Assembly (NCBI GenBank): GCA_022376925.1
Contig: JAIOJX010000032.1
Span: 198,582,939 to 198,646,938, forward strand
From: Tragulus kanchil
Lineage: Eukaryota > Chordata > Mammalia > Artiodactyla > Tragulidae
Length of the DNA: 64,000 nucleotides
Direction of reading: 5' to 3'
Part shown: positions 36,095-49,520 of the stretch, piece after piece
Numbering within the stretch: position 1 is the first letter of the stretch
Layout: every line of letters begins with the position of its first letter
Notes under the pieces: model-generated
Seen by the model: only the letters and a program-made list of their open reading frames with translations
Told to the model about the DNA's origin: nothing
The model's database searches: none
Translations under genes and position numbers: made by a program

Positions 36095-38391
36095 TTTTTT
36101 CCCAGGATCTGCTTATGAGATGATGACATTTAACTACACCATTGCAAATAGTGACCATGAAAATTGTGCATGTACATATGTGTGTGTGCACGTATGTGTG
36201 TGTACATGAACACATGCATGTGATTAATCTGTGAGCCATAGCATTTCTTTATTTTCTTCTTGGGTTTCTACTTTTTTTTGCTCCCTTTAGGATGAGAATG
36301 ACATCTTTTCTATGTCACTGAGATCAAGATCAAGGAACACAAAAGAGCTCATCTTCAGTATTTTAAGTTACTACATTTTACTTCACATTTATCAAGGGCA
36401 GGCTTCATTTACTATAAACAATGTAAGAGGAACTTACAGAGGTTGAACATGTTCATCTAACAAGACCATTTGGACTATGCTTTTCCAGAAATTCCCCTGA
36501 CTGTAAAACAACGTGCTTTGTATTGGTCTAATATTATATTTATACATGACTTTTATGTTATAGGCAATATATGCTGAGCAGACACTAGATTTTAAAAATA
36601 CCTGACCTACATATCCATGACTTGCTGGAAACTCACTTTTAGATTTGGAAATGTAGAGATAACCAAGTAAAGTTTTAAAATCAGTGATTCTCATTTAGAG
36701 TGGTAGATACAAATCAGTCCACCCACAGACCCTAGTTACTGCACTTATACTAGGATGAGGTGAAGAACGGAAGTTCAGAAGCATTCTCACAATTATAGTG
36801 CCCTGCATATCATGGTTACCACAAATATTCTGTGGTGGATGTTACTCACCTAAATAAATGTAGGGCCAAGCTTATTATTCATGTATGTAAGCAAGATAAA
36901 CCTGTGCCTCTTTACAGTGCTATTTGCAAACAGAGGAAGAACCTCAGGAAGCCACAGTTCAGGTATTTTCTTTAAATGTATTTAAAATCTTTTTCCAAAA
37001 ATCTTTTTTAAAATCCTCTAGCAGAGGTGGTGTGATGAGTCCTTGCTCTAGTTAATCTGCTTGCACTCACTTCAGAAGCTTTTATTCTCCGGGAGAGAAA
37101 CTGAGTCAGAGAGGCTGGCAACAATGTATATGATGTGTATTATATGGAAGGAAAGGCAAGAGAGCATAGGTACCGCCAATCCAAGACTTACCAAAGGATG
37201 TCAGCATATGTGGGAAATAAATCAAGAACCTTACCGAAAAGGATTTTTTCCCAGGATCTGCTTATGAGATGATGACATTTAACTACACCATTGCAAATAG
37301 TGACCATGAAAATTGTGCATGTACATATGTGTGTGTGCACGTATGTGTGTGTACATGAACACATGCATGTGATTAATCTGTGAGCCATAGCATTTCTTTA
37401 TTTTCTTCTTGGGTTTCTACTTTTTTTTTGCTCCCTTTAGGATGAGAATGACATCTTTTCTATGTCACTGAGATCAAGATCAAGGAACACAAAAGAGCTC
37501 ATCTTCAGTATTTTAAGTTACTACATTTTACTTCACATTTATCAAGGGCAGGCTTCATTTACTATAAACAATGTAAGAGGAACTTACAGAGGTTGAACAT
37601 GTTCATCTAACAAGACCATTTGGACTATGCTTTTCCAGAAATTCCCCTGACTGTAAAACAACGTGCTTTGTATTGGTCTAATATTATATTTATACATGAC
37701 TTTTATGTTATAGGCAATATATGCTGAGCAGACACTAGATTTTAAAAATACCTGACCTACATATCCATGACTTGCTGGAAACTCACTTTTAGATTTGGAA
37801 ATGTAGAGATAACCAAGTAAAGTTTTAAAATCAGTGATTCTCATTTAGAGTGGTAGATACAAATCAGTCCACCCACAGACCCTAGTTACTGCACTTATAC
37901 TAGGATGAGGTGAAGAACGGAAGTTCAGAAGCATTCTCACAATTATAGTGCCCTGCATATCATGGTTACCACAAATATTCTGTGGTGGATGTTACTCACC
38001 TAAATAAATGTAGGGCCAAGCTTATTATTCATGTATGTAAGCAAGATAAACCTGTGCCTCTTTACAGTGCTATTTGCAAACAGAGGAAGAACCTCAGGAA
38101 GCCACAGTTCAGGTATTTTCTTTAAATGTATTTAAAATCTTTTTCCAAAAATCTTTTTTAAAATCCTCTAGCAGAGGTGGTGTGATGAGTCCTTGCTCTA
38201 GTTAATCTGCTTGCACTCACTTCAGAAGCTTTTATTCTCCGGGAGAGAAACTGAGTCAGAGAGGCTGGCAACAATGTATATGATGTGTATTATATGGAAG
38301 GAAAGACGCAAGAGAGCATAGGTACCGCCAATCCAAGACTTACCAAAGGATGTCAGCATATGTGGGGGAAATAAATCAAGAACCTTACCGA
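36095..38391. repeat. Direct duplication 14, period about 1150
   Basis: 36095-37237 equals 37244-38391 with small indels. The left boundary is 290 bases upstream (in gene terms) of the NRXN3 exon. Confidence 0.95.
36170..36230. repeat. Interrupted (GT)n/(CA)n tract, copy at 37318-37370
   Basis: GTACATATGTGTGTGTGCAC and a second GTATGTGTGTGTACATGAAC give an imperfect alternating purine-pyrimidine tract. Confidence 0.8.
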
Positions 38392-39079
38392 GAATATCAA
38401 GATGATATTTTAGTCAGTGCTCTCAACTCAAAGCCTCTCTTCTAGCACTGAGAGTTTGAAACTCTTTAGCAACCGATTTTCCCAGAATTGATAAAGTTTC
38501 GGGCTCGCTTTCCTGGACTAGCAGCACTATTTTTGACATTGTGAACATGTATAATTCATATATCTTGCAACTTATTTAAGAAATAATTTACACCCTTTTG
38601 CTAGTTTTTATAAATGGAATTTAAAATACAGGTCTCTAAAGGTAAATCAATCCTAAAACTAATCCTAAGGTACTTCATTTTCTCCTTATTCTTCTGGCCC
38701 TGAGTATGATATTTTAGGGGATAGAAGCAGGCAGTATTGGTAAAAGGAAAGAGCAGTGAGCAGAGAGGAATGAAGGCTCATACCTTCTGCTTAAAGGCTC
38801 CCTAGGGATTGCTTCAGGATGATTTTACTTTCCTTTGGAAAACAAGATCGGATTTTTATACCCATCTCACTTAAGACAAAGGTTTTAGCATGTGTGTTCT
38901 TTTCTGGCACAAATACCAAGAGTCAGCTGCTTTTAGGGGAAGGATAAAAATCAACCCAGTATATATTAAGTGGAGAATAAACTAAGACATAGGACAAGGA
39001 ATCAATGATTTGTGGAAGGCAAAGTCCTGGTAAGAATAATTAAATATAAAGACAAATTGTTAAGGAGGATGCTAGTGTT
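38392..39079. other. Intronic stretch, nothing recognised
   Basis: Single-copy AT-rich sequence between duplications 14 and 15. No repeat or ORF is supported. Confidence 0.5.
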
Positions 39080-41447
39080 CCTTTGAGATGAAGATCACTG
39101 TCTTCATGACTACAAAGTGGCATTCATTTGCACTTTTAGTGCACCATCTGTGACACCCAACTGGAGTCTAACATTTGCCTGGTTTTTTCCCCTCTGTCTT
39201 TTTAATCCTAGCTAAGCTTCTGTAGTCTCTTTGCTTCTAAAAACCCACAATGTCTACACACTGCTCACTCTGCAGTTGAATCACTTCCACTTTCCTTTAC
39301 TATTCACTTCTCACTCAAAACCCTAATGTGAGCATCTCTCTCAGAGCAGAAAAAAATAGTGAAAATTGTCCTTTTCATGGTGGGAAGGAAAGAAGATTTG
39401 GAAGCTCACTAATTTACAAAGAGCTTTTAAAAGTTGATGAGGCCCTTTTTGTGAAATGGTAAAAGCTTATTTCAAAACTCAAATGATGGCTATGCTGTTG
39501 CAGAGTTTAAATGAGAGAATCTGTTAAAACTGCTAGTCTTCCATTTTCTTTCCTATGCTGCCATAAATCTTAGTCATAGTGATAAAAATGATAAACAATG
39601 CCCCTCTCAGGGGCATTTGAGCCTAAAACTTGGTAATGTTTAATCAGTGACGTCATAGAAACTTCCATAGGTCTCCTCCCCTGGCATCTCAAGGAATCAT
39701 AAGAATGTCCTTAGTTTAAAAGGAAGTCCACGGGGAGGTAGGAGTTGGCACTACAAAGGGGAATTATAGTGAATATAGGTGGGCATCTTTAGATAACTGT
39801 AAACATGAAGGATTCCTCGGACAAGTATGTGCCATTTTATAGCAAATTCTATATATAAAATGATTCTAGGGTCCAGGGGAGTCCAAGGGCAACATCATTT
39901 GATATAAAGAGGTGAGGGGTGTGCTTCTCCCATCATTAGATCCTTACTAGAAATCACTTCAATTGCAGAAGTCTATGTAAGATTTCATGTTTCTTTGTAT
40001 TAATCCACAGTGACTATCCTCAGAAATCTGGGAGCAGCTGATAATTTTTTTTCACTGTCCAGAGACCATGGCGTCAGTGGTCTCCCAGGTGTCCATGCTT
40101 ACAGAAGCATTCACAGATGCAACAAGCTTAAAGTCACAAGTAGTTGCAGGCAGAGCCATATAAAACCTGCCATCCATCAGCTCTAATTTCTGATTCTGTC
40201 CCTAGAATTTTTCTTTGGTTTGGAATAAGACCTATCTGTATTTCTTAAAGTTAGCATTGTAAACCTTTGAGATGAAGATCACTGTCTTCATGACTACAAA
40301 GTGGCATTCATTTGCACTTTTAGTGCACCATCTGTGACACCCAACTGGAGTCTAACATTTGCCTGGTTTTTTCCCCTCTGTCTTTTTAATCCTAGCTAAG
40401 CTTCTGTAGTCTCTTTGCTTCTAAAAACCCACAATGTCTACACACTGCTCACTCTGCAGTTGAATCACTTCCACTTTCCTTTACTATTCACTTCTCACTC
40501 AAAACCCTAATGTGAGCATCTCTCTCAGAGCAGAAAAAAATAGTGAAAATTGTCCTTTTCATGGTGGGAAGGAAAGAAGATTTGGAAGCTCACTAATTTA
40601 CAAAGAGCTTTTAAAAGTTGATGAGGCCCTTTTTGTGAAATGGTAAAAGCTTATTTCAAAACTCAAATGATGGCTATGCTGTTGCAGAGTTTAAATGAGA
40701 GAATCTGTTAAAACTGCTAGTCTTCCATTTTCTTTCCTATGCTGCCATAAATCTTAGTCATAGTGATAAAAATGATAAACAATGCCCCTCTCAGGGGCAT
40801 TTGAGCCTAAAACTTGGTAATGTTTAATCAGTGACGTCATAGAAACTTCCATAGGTCTCCTCCCCTGGCATCTCAAGGAATCATAAGAATGTCCTTAGTT
40901 TAAAAGGAAGTCCACGGGGAGGTAGGAGTTGGCACTACAAAGGGGAATTATAGTGAATATAGGTGGGCATCTTTAGATAACTGTAAACATGAAGGATTCC
41001 TCGGACAAGTATGTGCCATTTTATAGCAAATTCTATATATAAAATGATTCTAGGGTCCAGGGGAGTCCAAGGGCAACATCATTTGATATAAAGAGGTGAG
41101 GGGTGTGCTTCTCCCATCATTAGATCCTTACTAGAAATCACTTCAATTGCAGAAGTCTATGTAAGATTTCATGTTTCTTTGTATTAATCCACAGTGACTA
41201 TCCTCAGAAATCTGGGAGCAGCTGATAATTTTTTTTCACTGTCCAGAGACCATGGCGTCAGTGGTCTCCCAGGTGTCCATGCTTACAGAAGCATTCACAG
41301 ATGCAACAAGCTTAAAGTCACAAGTAGTTGCAGGCAGAGCCATATAAAACCTGCCATCCATCAGCTCTAATTTCTGATTCTGTCCCTAGAATTTTTCTTT
41401 GGTTTGGAATAAGACCTATCTGTATTTCTTAAAGTTAGCATTGTAAA
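39080..41447. repeat. Direct duplication 15, period 1184, no spacer
   Basis: 39080-40263 equals 40264-41447. The arms abut. Confidence 0.95.
39648..39655. promoter_or_regulatory. Consensus CRE palindrome (copy at 40832-40839)
   Basis: TGACGTCA, the full CREB/ATF palindrome, in intronic sequence. No promoter elements are seen around it. A chance occurrence is possible but uncommon in CpG-depleted DNA. Confidence 0.4.
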
Positions 41448-43356
41448 TCAGGACTATATACCCTTTTTTTAAGACAGGGTTGTGCTTTTCTTTAAACCAG
41501 AGAGATCACTAGAGATATAAAAGGTCTATTTTAGCCCTGAAGGCTGCCCTGCTTCTTTGCTTTATGAGTGTATTTATAGATATATAATTCATGCGTCCAG
41601 GGTTGATATTCAGCAAAAGGGGCTCTCTGCCATCGAAAAAGACAGTGTATTAAAAATTTACTAGGACTCTTCTGAACTGTGAGAATGTTGTAGGTGATGG
41701 TGATGTAGTGGGTCATCTCAAAACACACGAGCAGCATGAAGTTTCAATGTGGTTCCCACCTTTACCTCTCTGGAGATATTTGGGTCTAAGAAGTCACAAA
41801 AATATGAAAAACAGTGACACTGAAGAATGAGACTCTGGGATAAGACACCATGTTCCAGTTCCTTAAATTTCTTTTATCTGTATTTAGGTTCTTTACCTTA
41901 TCTCTTATTTGCATTTGTCTAATTCTCTGCTCAGAAAACTCACACACAGTGGGGAGAAATCATCTTTTCCCTGCTAAATTATTGAATGGTATTCATTGAA
42001 TTATTTGGTGCCATACATGTATGTATTTGCAGCATATCCATTTCTGGAGGCTTGGAACAAGGAAGTTGTTCTTTATCCATCCTCAGAAAACAGAGTCATG
42101 GATAGACATGATAAATTCCTGGGAGCGATACCAGAAAATAGTGTCTCAAAGGGGTTTAGCTTTCTAATCAGATATTTGAAAACTTCTATTTCCTCGGACT
42201 ATCCATTTATAGCAAATTCTATAAAATGATTCTAGGGTCCAGGGAGTCCAAGGGCAACATCATTTGATATAAAGAGGTGAGGGTGTGCTTCTCCATCATT
42301 AGATCCTTACTAGAAATCACTTCAATTGCAGAAGTCTATGTAAGATTTCATGTTTCTTTGTATTAATCCACAGTGACTATCCTCAGAAATCTGGGAGCAG
42401 CTGATAATTTTTTTTCACTGTCCAGAGACCATGGCGTCAGTGGTCTCCCAGGTGTCCATGCTTACAGAAGCATTCACAGATGCAACAAGCTTAAAGTCAC
42501 AAGTAGTTGCAGGCAGAGCCATATAAAACCTGCCATCCATCAGCTCTAATTTCTGATTCTGTCCCTAGAATTTTTCTTTGGTTTGGAATAAGACCTATCT
42601 GTATTTCTTAAAGTTAGCATTGTAAATCAGGACTATATACCCTTTTTTTAAGACAGGGTTGTGCTTTTCTTTAAACCAGAGAGATCACTAGAGATATAAA
42701 AGGTCTATTTTAGCCCTGAAGGCTGCCCTGCTTCTTTGCTTTATGAGTGTATTTATAGATATATAATTCATGCGTCCAGGGTTGATATTCAGCAAAAGGG
42801 GCTCTCTGCCATCGAAAAAGACAGTGTATTAAAAATTTACTAGGACTCTTCTGAACTGTGAGAATGTTGTAGGTGATGGTGATGTAGTGGGTCATCTCAA
42901 AACACACGAGCAGCATGAAGTTTCAATGTGGTTCCCACCTTTACCTCTCTGGAGATATTTGGGTCTAAGAAGTCACAAAAATATGAAAAACAGTGACACT
43001 GAAGAATGAGACTCTGGGATAAGACACCATGTTCCAGTTCCTTAAATTTCTTTTATCTGTATTTAGGTTCTTTACCTTATCTCTTATTTGCATTTGTCTA
43101 ATTCTCTGCTCAGAAAACTCACACACAGTGGGGAGAAATCATCTTTTCCCTGCTAAATTATTGAATGGTATTCATTGAATTATTTGGTGCCATACATGTA
43201 TGTATTTGCAGCATATCCATTTCTGGAGGCTTGGAACAAGGAAGTTGTTCTTTATCCATCCTCAGAAAACAGAGTCATGGATAGACATGATAAATTCCTG
43301 GGGAGCGATACCAGAAAAACTCAAGTGTCTCAAAGGGGTTTAGCTTTCTAATCAGA
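40998..43356. repeat. Direct duplication 16, period about 1179-1193
   Basis: 40998-42172 equals 42191-43356. The first 100 bases of the second arm show several single-base losses, for example in CCAGGGGAGTCC. Because it overlaps duplication 15, the stretch near 40.998-41.447 kb is present three times. Confidence 0.94.
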
Positions 43357-43497
43357 ATTTCAATGATATGAAAATCTTTAGGCAGGCCATTTTCCCACTA
43401 GTTTATCTGAAATGGATTTGATTTCAAAAGGCCACAGATTCTATTCTTTTCAGTATATGCACAGATAAGATGAGCAATAGTCCCTTGATATCATGGC

Positions 43498-43720
43498 TTG
43501 CATGCGTGTGCTAAGTCGATTCAGTCATGTCCGACTCTTTGCGACCCATGGACTATAGCCCACCAGGTTTCTCTGTCCGTCGGATTCTGCAGGCAAGAAG
43601 ACTGGAGTGGATTCCCGTGCCCACCTCCAGGGGATCTCTCTAGCCCAGGGGTTGAACCTGTGTCTCTTGTGTCTCTTGCATTGGCACACTCTTTTTCACC
43701 ACTAGTGTCATCTGGGGCAT
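43498..43720 (-). mobile_element. Bov-tA SINE
   Basis: Reverse-oriented Bov-tA. On plus it begins GTGTGCTAAGTCGATTCAGT, runs through ATGTCCGACTCTTTGCGACC and the CACCTCCAGGGGATCT body, and ends in a degenerate head near 43720. It lies in the NRXN3 intron, with no clear target-site duplication by eye. Confidence 0.88.
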
Positions 43721-45397
43721 GTACAAGAAGGAATGTCTAGTCAAGTTTTTTATCTGCTTATTAATTATGAGTTTTGCCTCTGAAATCACTCAGAATCAGG
43801 TGAACATCACAGCTTTGTGGCGTACTAGTCTTATGAGCTGGTCGAATGTATTAAAAATCTCTGTAAAGTGTACATAGTAACACAGTTTACCTCAAGCTGT
43901 AAATAATAATGGTTCATGTTAATGTCAATTAAAATGCATGTTAAGTATTTAACACAGAAATGACTTCTCTTCCAACATGCCAGATACTAGTATCATTACT
44001 ACGGAAATTGTGGGCCTAGAAACACTGATCTAATTTATTACTATTTTCTGACCATTTTTCATGAAAGAGTCTCATGCTGAGGTAAAGTATAATAATATAG
44101 GATCTAGATTACAAGGGTTATTTTTAATGCAGTGTTTAAAGAATGATTTATAATAATTTCAAGAGTTTTTATTTAAAAGAAATGAGTAGTCTTATATCAA
44201 ATGGACTTATGGACAGCATCCTCAACACAAACAAAAGCTTTCAATGAGATAAAATAACACTCCATTTAGGAGATTCTTATTTTAAACCTAAAATATCATC
44301 CAATATGTCAAACAATACCAAATCATATAAACCAAGGAAGATAAAATCCATTGACTGATGCTGCTGCCCTGGAACCATTTCCAGTATCCACTCTTCTGTG
44401 TGATATTTCTGTAATAGTAATGCTAAGACCCCAAATTAAAGGGAAGCAAGTAATTTCTTTATTTAAAAATTCTGTAGCACTTCTTGCTGATCTTGTGTTT
44501 CCCTAAGTGCATAACTGATCCAGATAATCTTTAAGGGCAAGGGGTATTCTCACTGTAGGTTAGACAAGATGGCAGTACCTACCTGAAACATTTCCTAAAT
44601 AAAACGTTAGGTGTGAAAATCATCATTGATAGAATCTTAGGACCCTATAAAAGCTTACCTGATTAAATCCTTGAGAGAAATGGCAAATATTAGTAGAACA
44701 GGAAAAGGAAAGACAGAAAGCTGAAGACACACACAGAGAGAATTGTGTGCCTATTATGTGTGGATATCTTTCACCAACAGTGCTATACATTGGAAGGCAT
44801 CATTATTATAGAAAAATACTTTAAATGTCTGGGATTCTTACTATGTCTAGTCTAAACACGTTTGAATTTGTAGCTTGCAGTGATGGTGATATTTTAATCC
44901 TGGATAACCAAGTTCTATCATAGTCACTTGAGAGTACCTTATTTCCCCTGTGCTGAAGGAAAACAAATTAAGGGACAGATTTACCCTGAATGTTTTCTAT
45001 GGCATTAAATTAAGATGCAATTACCACTAATAACACTTGTAGTTTTCTTCTGGGGTACAGGCCTCCCGTAGGTTGTATCCAATTTCATATCCCACTTGTA
45101 GAGACTACCATTACTTTCAAGGCTTTAAAAGTTAGTTCAGGCAGAGAGGCCATGCTTCCTTTGGATGATAAGAACAATTGACCTATACACTTCCACCAAG
45201 AGCAGAATTCACATTGATTGTTAGGAACATTTAGCACAAAACATAAGAGTGAAAATTAAGCAAATAGACACAAGTGAAATAAAATATTTAATACTGTTTT
45301 AAAAAAAAATCATATAGTAGAAAGTAAAAGTCAAGGCCAAAGTAAGCTAGAGGGAAAGAGAGCAAATTACACCAACATCAAGGCATTCACAATATAA
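43721..45397. other. Repeat-poor intronic stretch
   Basis: No SINE, MIR or ORF of interest. Minus-strand AATAAA signals (TTTATT on plus) lie near 44034, 44169 and 44460. They could serve a minus-strand transcript from the block at 45.4-49.5 kb. Confidence 0.5.
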
Positions 45398-47533
45398 GGA
45401 CAAAAAGAAAAGTAAAAGCAAATTAAGAAAAAAAAAAAAAGGCTGTTGTAGAAAAAAAACCAAAGAAATCATTTCCATATACACAAAACAATTTAAATTA
45501 AAAAAGCATACTATATTAATTGATAGTCAACTTACATCAACAAATTGCCCGCATGTTTTTTGGCATGAAAGAAAAATTTACAAAAGAAAGTTGTGTAAGA
45601 ATGCTCTTGGACAAATAGAATTGCCACATTCTTGTAACTTGCTTTTTTTTGTTGTCATTTCTTTTAAAATTTTTGAGCAAAATGTCTAATTGTTCAAATA
45701 TAATAATTTACAACAGAGGATGATACAGGAGGCAACAACACATACATCCACACCACATAACATGAAAAGAAAAAAAAATCTGCACTTTAACAAATTTTGT
45801 ACTTTTAGGGGCTTGAGAGGGCATCCATTTGGAATTTGAGATTATTAGGATGGCGATGATTTAAAAAAATTTTCTTAAAAATACCTGTTTAATTTTATAA
45901 TTTGCCTTAAAAAAATCTACAACTCTAGAGGGTTTTGGATGAATTTCTGCATTATTATAGGTTCTCAGATATATATTGGATTTTAACGTTTTTGTCTTTT
46001 TGACAATTTTTAGTTTTTCTTCAGTTGAAGGGGATGGATGACAGCACATAAATTTGAACAATGCTAAAGAAAGGAGGGGAATGGGAAGGAAAGGTGCGGA
46101 AAGGGTAGGGTCCGTCTATGAGTGCACTACACAAGAGATGAAGATGATAGGGGTAAATGTGTAAGTGAGTCGCCATGTCCATGTAAGGGCGGCACGGAGT
46201 GATCTAGCTGCATTAGAGCTTCTGGCTGTAAGGAAGGGATGGGCAATATACAAAAACAAATGAGCCTACACATGCCCATCTACAGAAATAAAGAACAGAA
46301 CTCTAACACTGACAATCTCACACACCCTAAGCTGCAACTTCTTCAACATGCAATTATTCCAAAAAATCATTACAGTTTCATTAAAGATTCTCAAATAATA
46401 AAAACAGCTCAACTTTGGTCCCTATTAAAAGTAGCCAACATACTAAATATTTAATTTTTTATCAAAAAAAACCAAATATAAAAAAATCAACAAATTGGAC
46501 AAAGAAAAGTAAAAGCAAATTAAGAAAAAAAAAAGGCTGTTGTAGAAAACCAAAGAAATCATTTCCATATACACAAAACAATTTAAATTAAAAAAGCATA
46601 CTATATTAATTGATAGTCAACTTACATCAACAAATTGCCCGCATGTTTTTTGGCATGAAAGAAAAATTTACAAAAGAAAGTTGTGTAAGAATGCTCTTGG
46701 ACAAATAGAATTGCCACATTCTTGTAACTTGCTTTTTTTTGTTGTCATTTCTTTTAAAATTTTTGAGCAAAATGTCTAATTGTTCAAATATAATAATTTA
46801 CAACAGAGGATGATACAGGAGGCAACAACACATACATCCACACCACATAACATGAAAAGAAAAAAAAATCTGCACTTTAACAAATTTTGTACTTTTAGGG
46901 GCTTGAGAGGGCATCCATTTGGAATTTGAGATTATTAGGATGGCGATGATTTAAAAAAATTTTCTTAAAAATACCTGTTTAATTTTATAATTTGCCTTAA
47001 AAAAATCTACAACTCTAGAGGGTTTTGGATGAATTTCTGCATTATTATAGGTTCTCAGATATATATTGGATTTTAACGTTTTTGTCTTTTTGACAATTTT
47101 TAGTTTTTCTTCAGTTGAAGGGGATGGATGACAGCACATAAATTTGAACAATGCTAAAGAAAGGAGGGGAATGGGAAGGAAAGGTGCGGAAAGGGTAGGG
47201 TCCGTCTATGAGTGCACTACACAAGAGATGAAGATGATAGGGGTAAATGTGTAAGTGAGTCGCCATGTCCATGTAAGGGCGGCACGGAGTGATCTAGCTG
47301 CATTAGAGCTTCTGGCTGTAAGGAAGGGATGGGCAATATACAAAAACAAATGAGCCTACACATGCCCATCTACAGAAATAAAGAACAGAACTCTAACACT
47401 GACAATCTCACACACCCTAAGCTGCAACTTCTTCAACATGCAATTATTCCAAAAAATCATTACAGTTTCATTAAAGATTCTCAAATAATAAAAACAGCTC
47501 AACTTTGGTCCCTATTAAAAGTAGCCAACATAC
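45398..47533. repeat. Direct duplication 17, period about 1090-1099
   Basis: 45398-46443 equals 46497-47533 with A-run length differences. The spacer (46444-46496) is almost pure A/T. Confidence 0.94.
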
Positions 47534-47770
47534 ATAAAATAATAATAATAATTATAATACTTATAATAATGGTCAAAAAGTTAAAAGCAAAAACAAGAGA
47601 CTAGATTTATGCATTCAAGTTGAACGACTTCATCGGCAGCCACACAGCCCCATCTAGAGTTAGGGGAGGGGGTTAGAGATCTTCATAGCTGATTGAAAGA
47701 CAAAGTTGTCAAGGGAGCCCACAGGTTGGGTCATTCCCTACATCCCTCTATAGGAAGGGGACTGTCTGAG

Positions 47771-47778
47771 TGACGTCA
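47771..47778. promoter_or_regulatory. Consensus CRE palindrome (copy at 48935-48942)
   Basis: A second TGACGTCA, within the repeat-poor 44-49.5 kb block, in a GC-richer local context. Confidence 0.4.
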
Positions 47779-47987
47779 CCCATCTTTCCCCTGCTGCCCA
47801 CGGTGCATGTGATTCTCAGTGAGATTGGGCTTCTCTGAAAGACAGGGCTGTGGGGATTCTGCGGCTGAGGTTGTTCCACATTTAAAGAGGGAGTGGGGAA
47901 AAGGTGCAGAAAACAATTCATAACTTTTTTTGTCATAGTTTTGGATAAAACCAAATCTAAAGATCTAGCAATTAAAAAGAAACACAT

Positions 47988-48018
47988 TGATATATATATA
48001 GATAGATAGATATATATA
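47988..48018. repeat. (TA)n(GATA)n microsatellite (copy at 49152-49182)
   Basis: TATATATATAGATAGATAGA followed by TATATATAG. Duplicated with no length change. Confidence 0.9.
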
Positions 48019-49520
48019 GTACAAAAAGCACTTAACTCCCGAACAAGAAGGGAACAAAGAACAGAAAATAATTTAAAGAAAAAAATATTTCACACACTTT
48101 TAAGAGATGAACAACCAGATGCACACGCTGAGTAGGCACAGACAGAGCAGTCAGGGACACTTTTTATGGTATTTTCTGGCCTACTGATTCCCCTTTTGGT
48201 GATAGCCAACATTAAAAACAATTTCTGCATTTTCCTTAAGAAGAAATTTTGCATTTTCTTTAAAATGTTTTTCTGTTTTGCTTTTTCAAAATAAAATAAA
48301 AGCGTGCCCTGGATGTACGTCCTAAGTAGTCATTTGAGAGAAAAGGGAAGGTGCGGAAAGGGTAGGGTCCGTCTATGAGTGCACTACACAAGAGATGAAG
48401 ATGATAGGGGTAAATGTGTAAGTGAGTCGCCATGTCCATGTAAGGCGCACGGAGGATCTAGCTGCATTAGAGCTTCTGGCTGTAAGGAAGGGATGGGCAA
48501 TATACAAAAACAAATGAGCCTACACATGCCCATCTACAGAAATAAAGAACAGAACTCTAACACTGACAATCTCACACACCCTAAGCTGCAACTTCTTCAA
48601 CATGCAATTATTCCAAAAAATCATTACAGTTTCATTAAAGATTCTCAAATAATAAAAACAGCTCAACTTTGGTCCCTATTAAAAGTAGCCAACATACATA
48701 AAATAATAATAATAATTATAATACTTATAATAATGGTCAAAAAGTTAAAAGCAAAAACAAGAGACTAGATTTATGCATTCAAGTTGAACGACTTCATCGG
48801 CAGCCACACAGCCCCATCTAGAGTTAGGGGAGGGGGTTAGAGATCTTCATAGGTGATTGAAAGACAAAGTTGTCAAGGGAGCCCACAGGTTGGGTCATTC
48901 CCTACATCCCTCTATAGGAAGGGGACTGTCTGAGTGACGTCACCCATCTTTCCCCTGCTGCCCACGGTGCATGTGATTCTCAGTGAGATTGGGCTTCTCT
49001 GAAAGACAGGGCTGTGGGGATTCTGCGGCTGAGGTTGTTCCACATTTAAAGAGGGAGTGGGGAAAAGGTGCAGAAAACAATTCATAACTTTTTTTGTCAT
49101 AGTTTTGGATAAAACCAAATCTAAAGATCTAGCAATTAAAAAGAAACACATTGATATATATATAGATAGATAGATATATATAGTACAAAAAGCACTTAAC
49201 TCCCGAACAAGAAGGGAACAAAGAACAGAAAATAATTTAAAGAAAAAAATATTTCACACACTTTTAAGAGATGAACAACCAGATGCACACGCTGAGTAGG
49301 CACAGACAGAGCAGTCAGGGGACACTTTTTATGGTATTTTCTGGCTTACTGATTCCCCTTTTGGTGATAGCCAACATTAAAAACAATTTCTGCATTTTCC
49401 TTAAGAAGAAATTTTGCATTTTCTTTAAAATGTTTTTCTGTTTTGCTTTTTTCAAAAAAATAAAATAAAAAGGGCGTGCCGTCTGGATGTACGTCCTAAG
49501 TAGTCATTTGAGAGAAAAAA

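Larger units (their letters stand above)
47181..49518. repeat. Direct duplication 18, period about 1164-1174
   Basis: 47181-48344 equals 48348-49518. Substitutions (CATAGCTGATT versus CATAGGTGATT, GGCCTACTG versus GGCTTACTG) accompany homopolymer indels near both arm ends. Confidence 0.94.
45398..49520 (-). other. Repeat-poor, UTR-like block inside the NRXN3 intron
   Basis: Without its two artefactual duplications this is about 1.9 kb of AT-rich sequence free of interspersed repeats, with GC-richer islands (46080-46235 and 47630-47890) and a CRE. On the minus strand its U-rich, stop-dense composition resembles a vertebrate 3'UTR. No splice acceptor or conserved ORF could be fixed, so transcription is speculative. 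Confidence 0.3.

Noticed and set aside
48379..48768. 129-residue plus-strand frame ending in an Ile-rich stretch
   Set aside because: It arises from AT-rich sequence and a TAA/AAT simple repeat. The equivalent region upstream has the frame broken by single-base differences, so it is not under selection.
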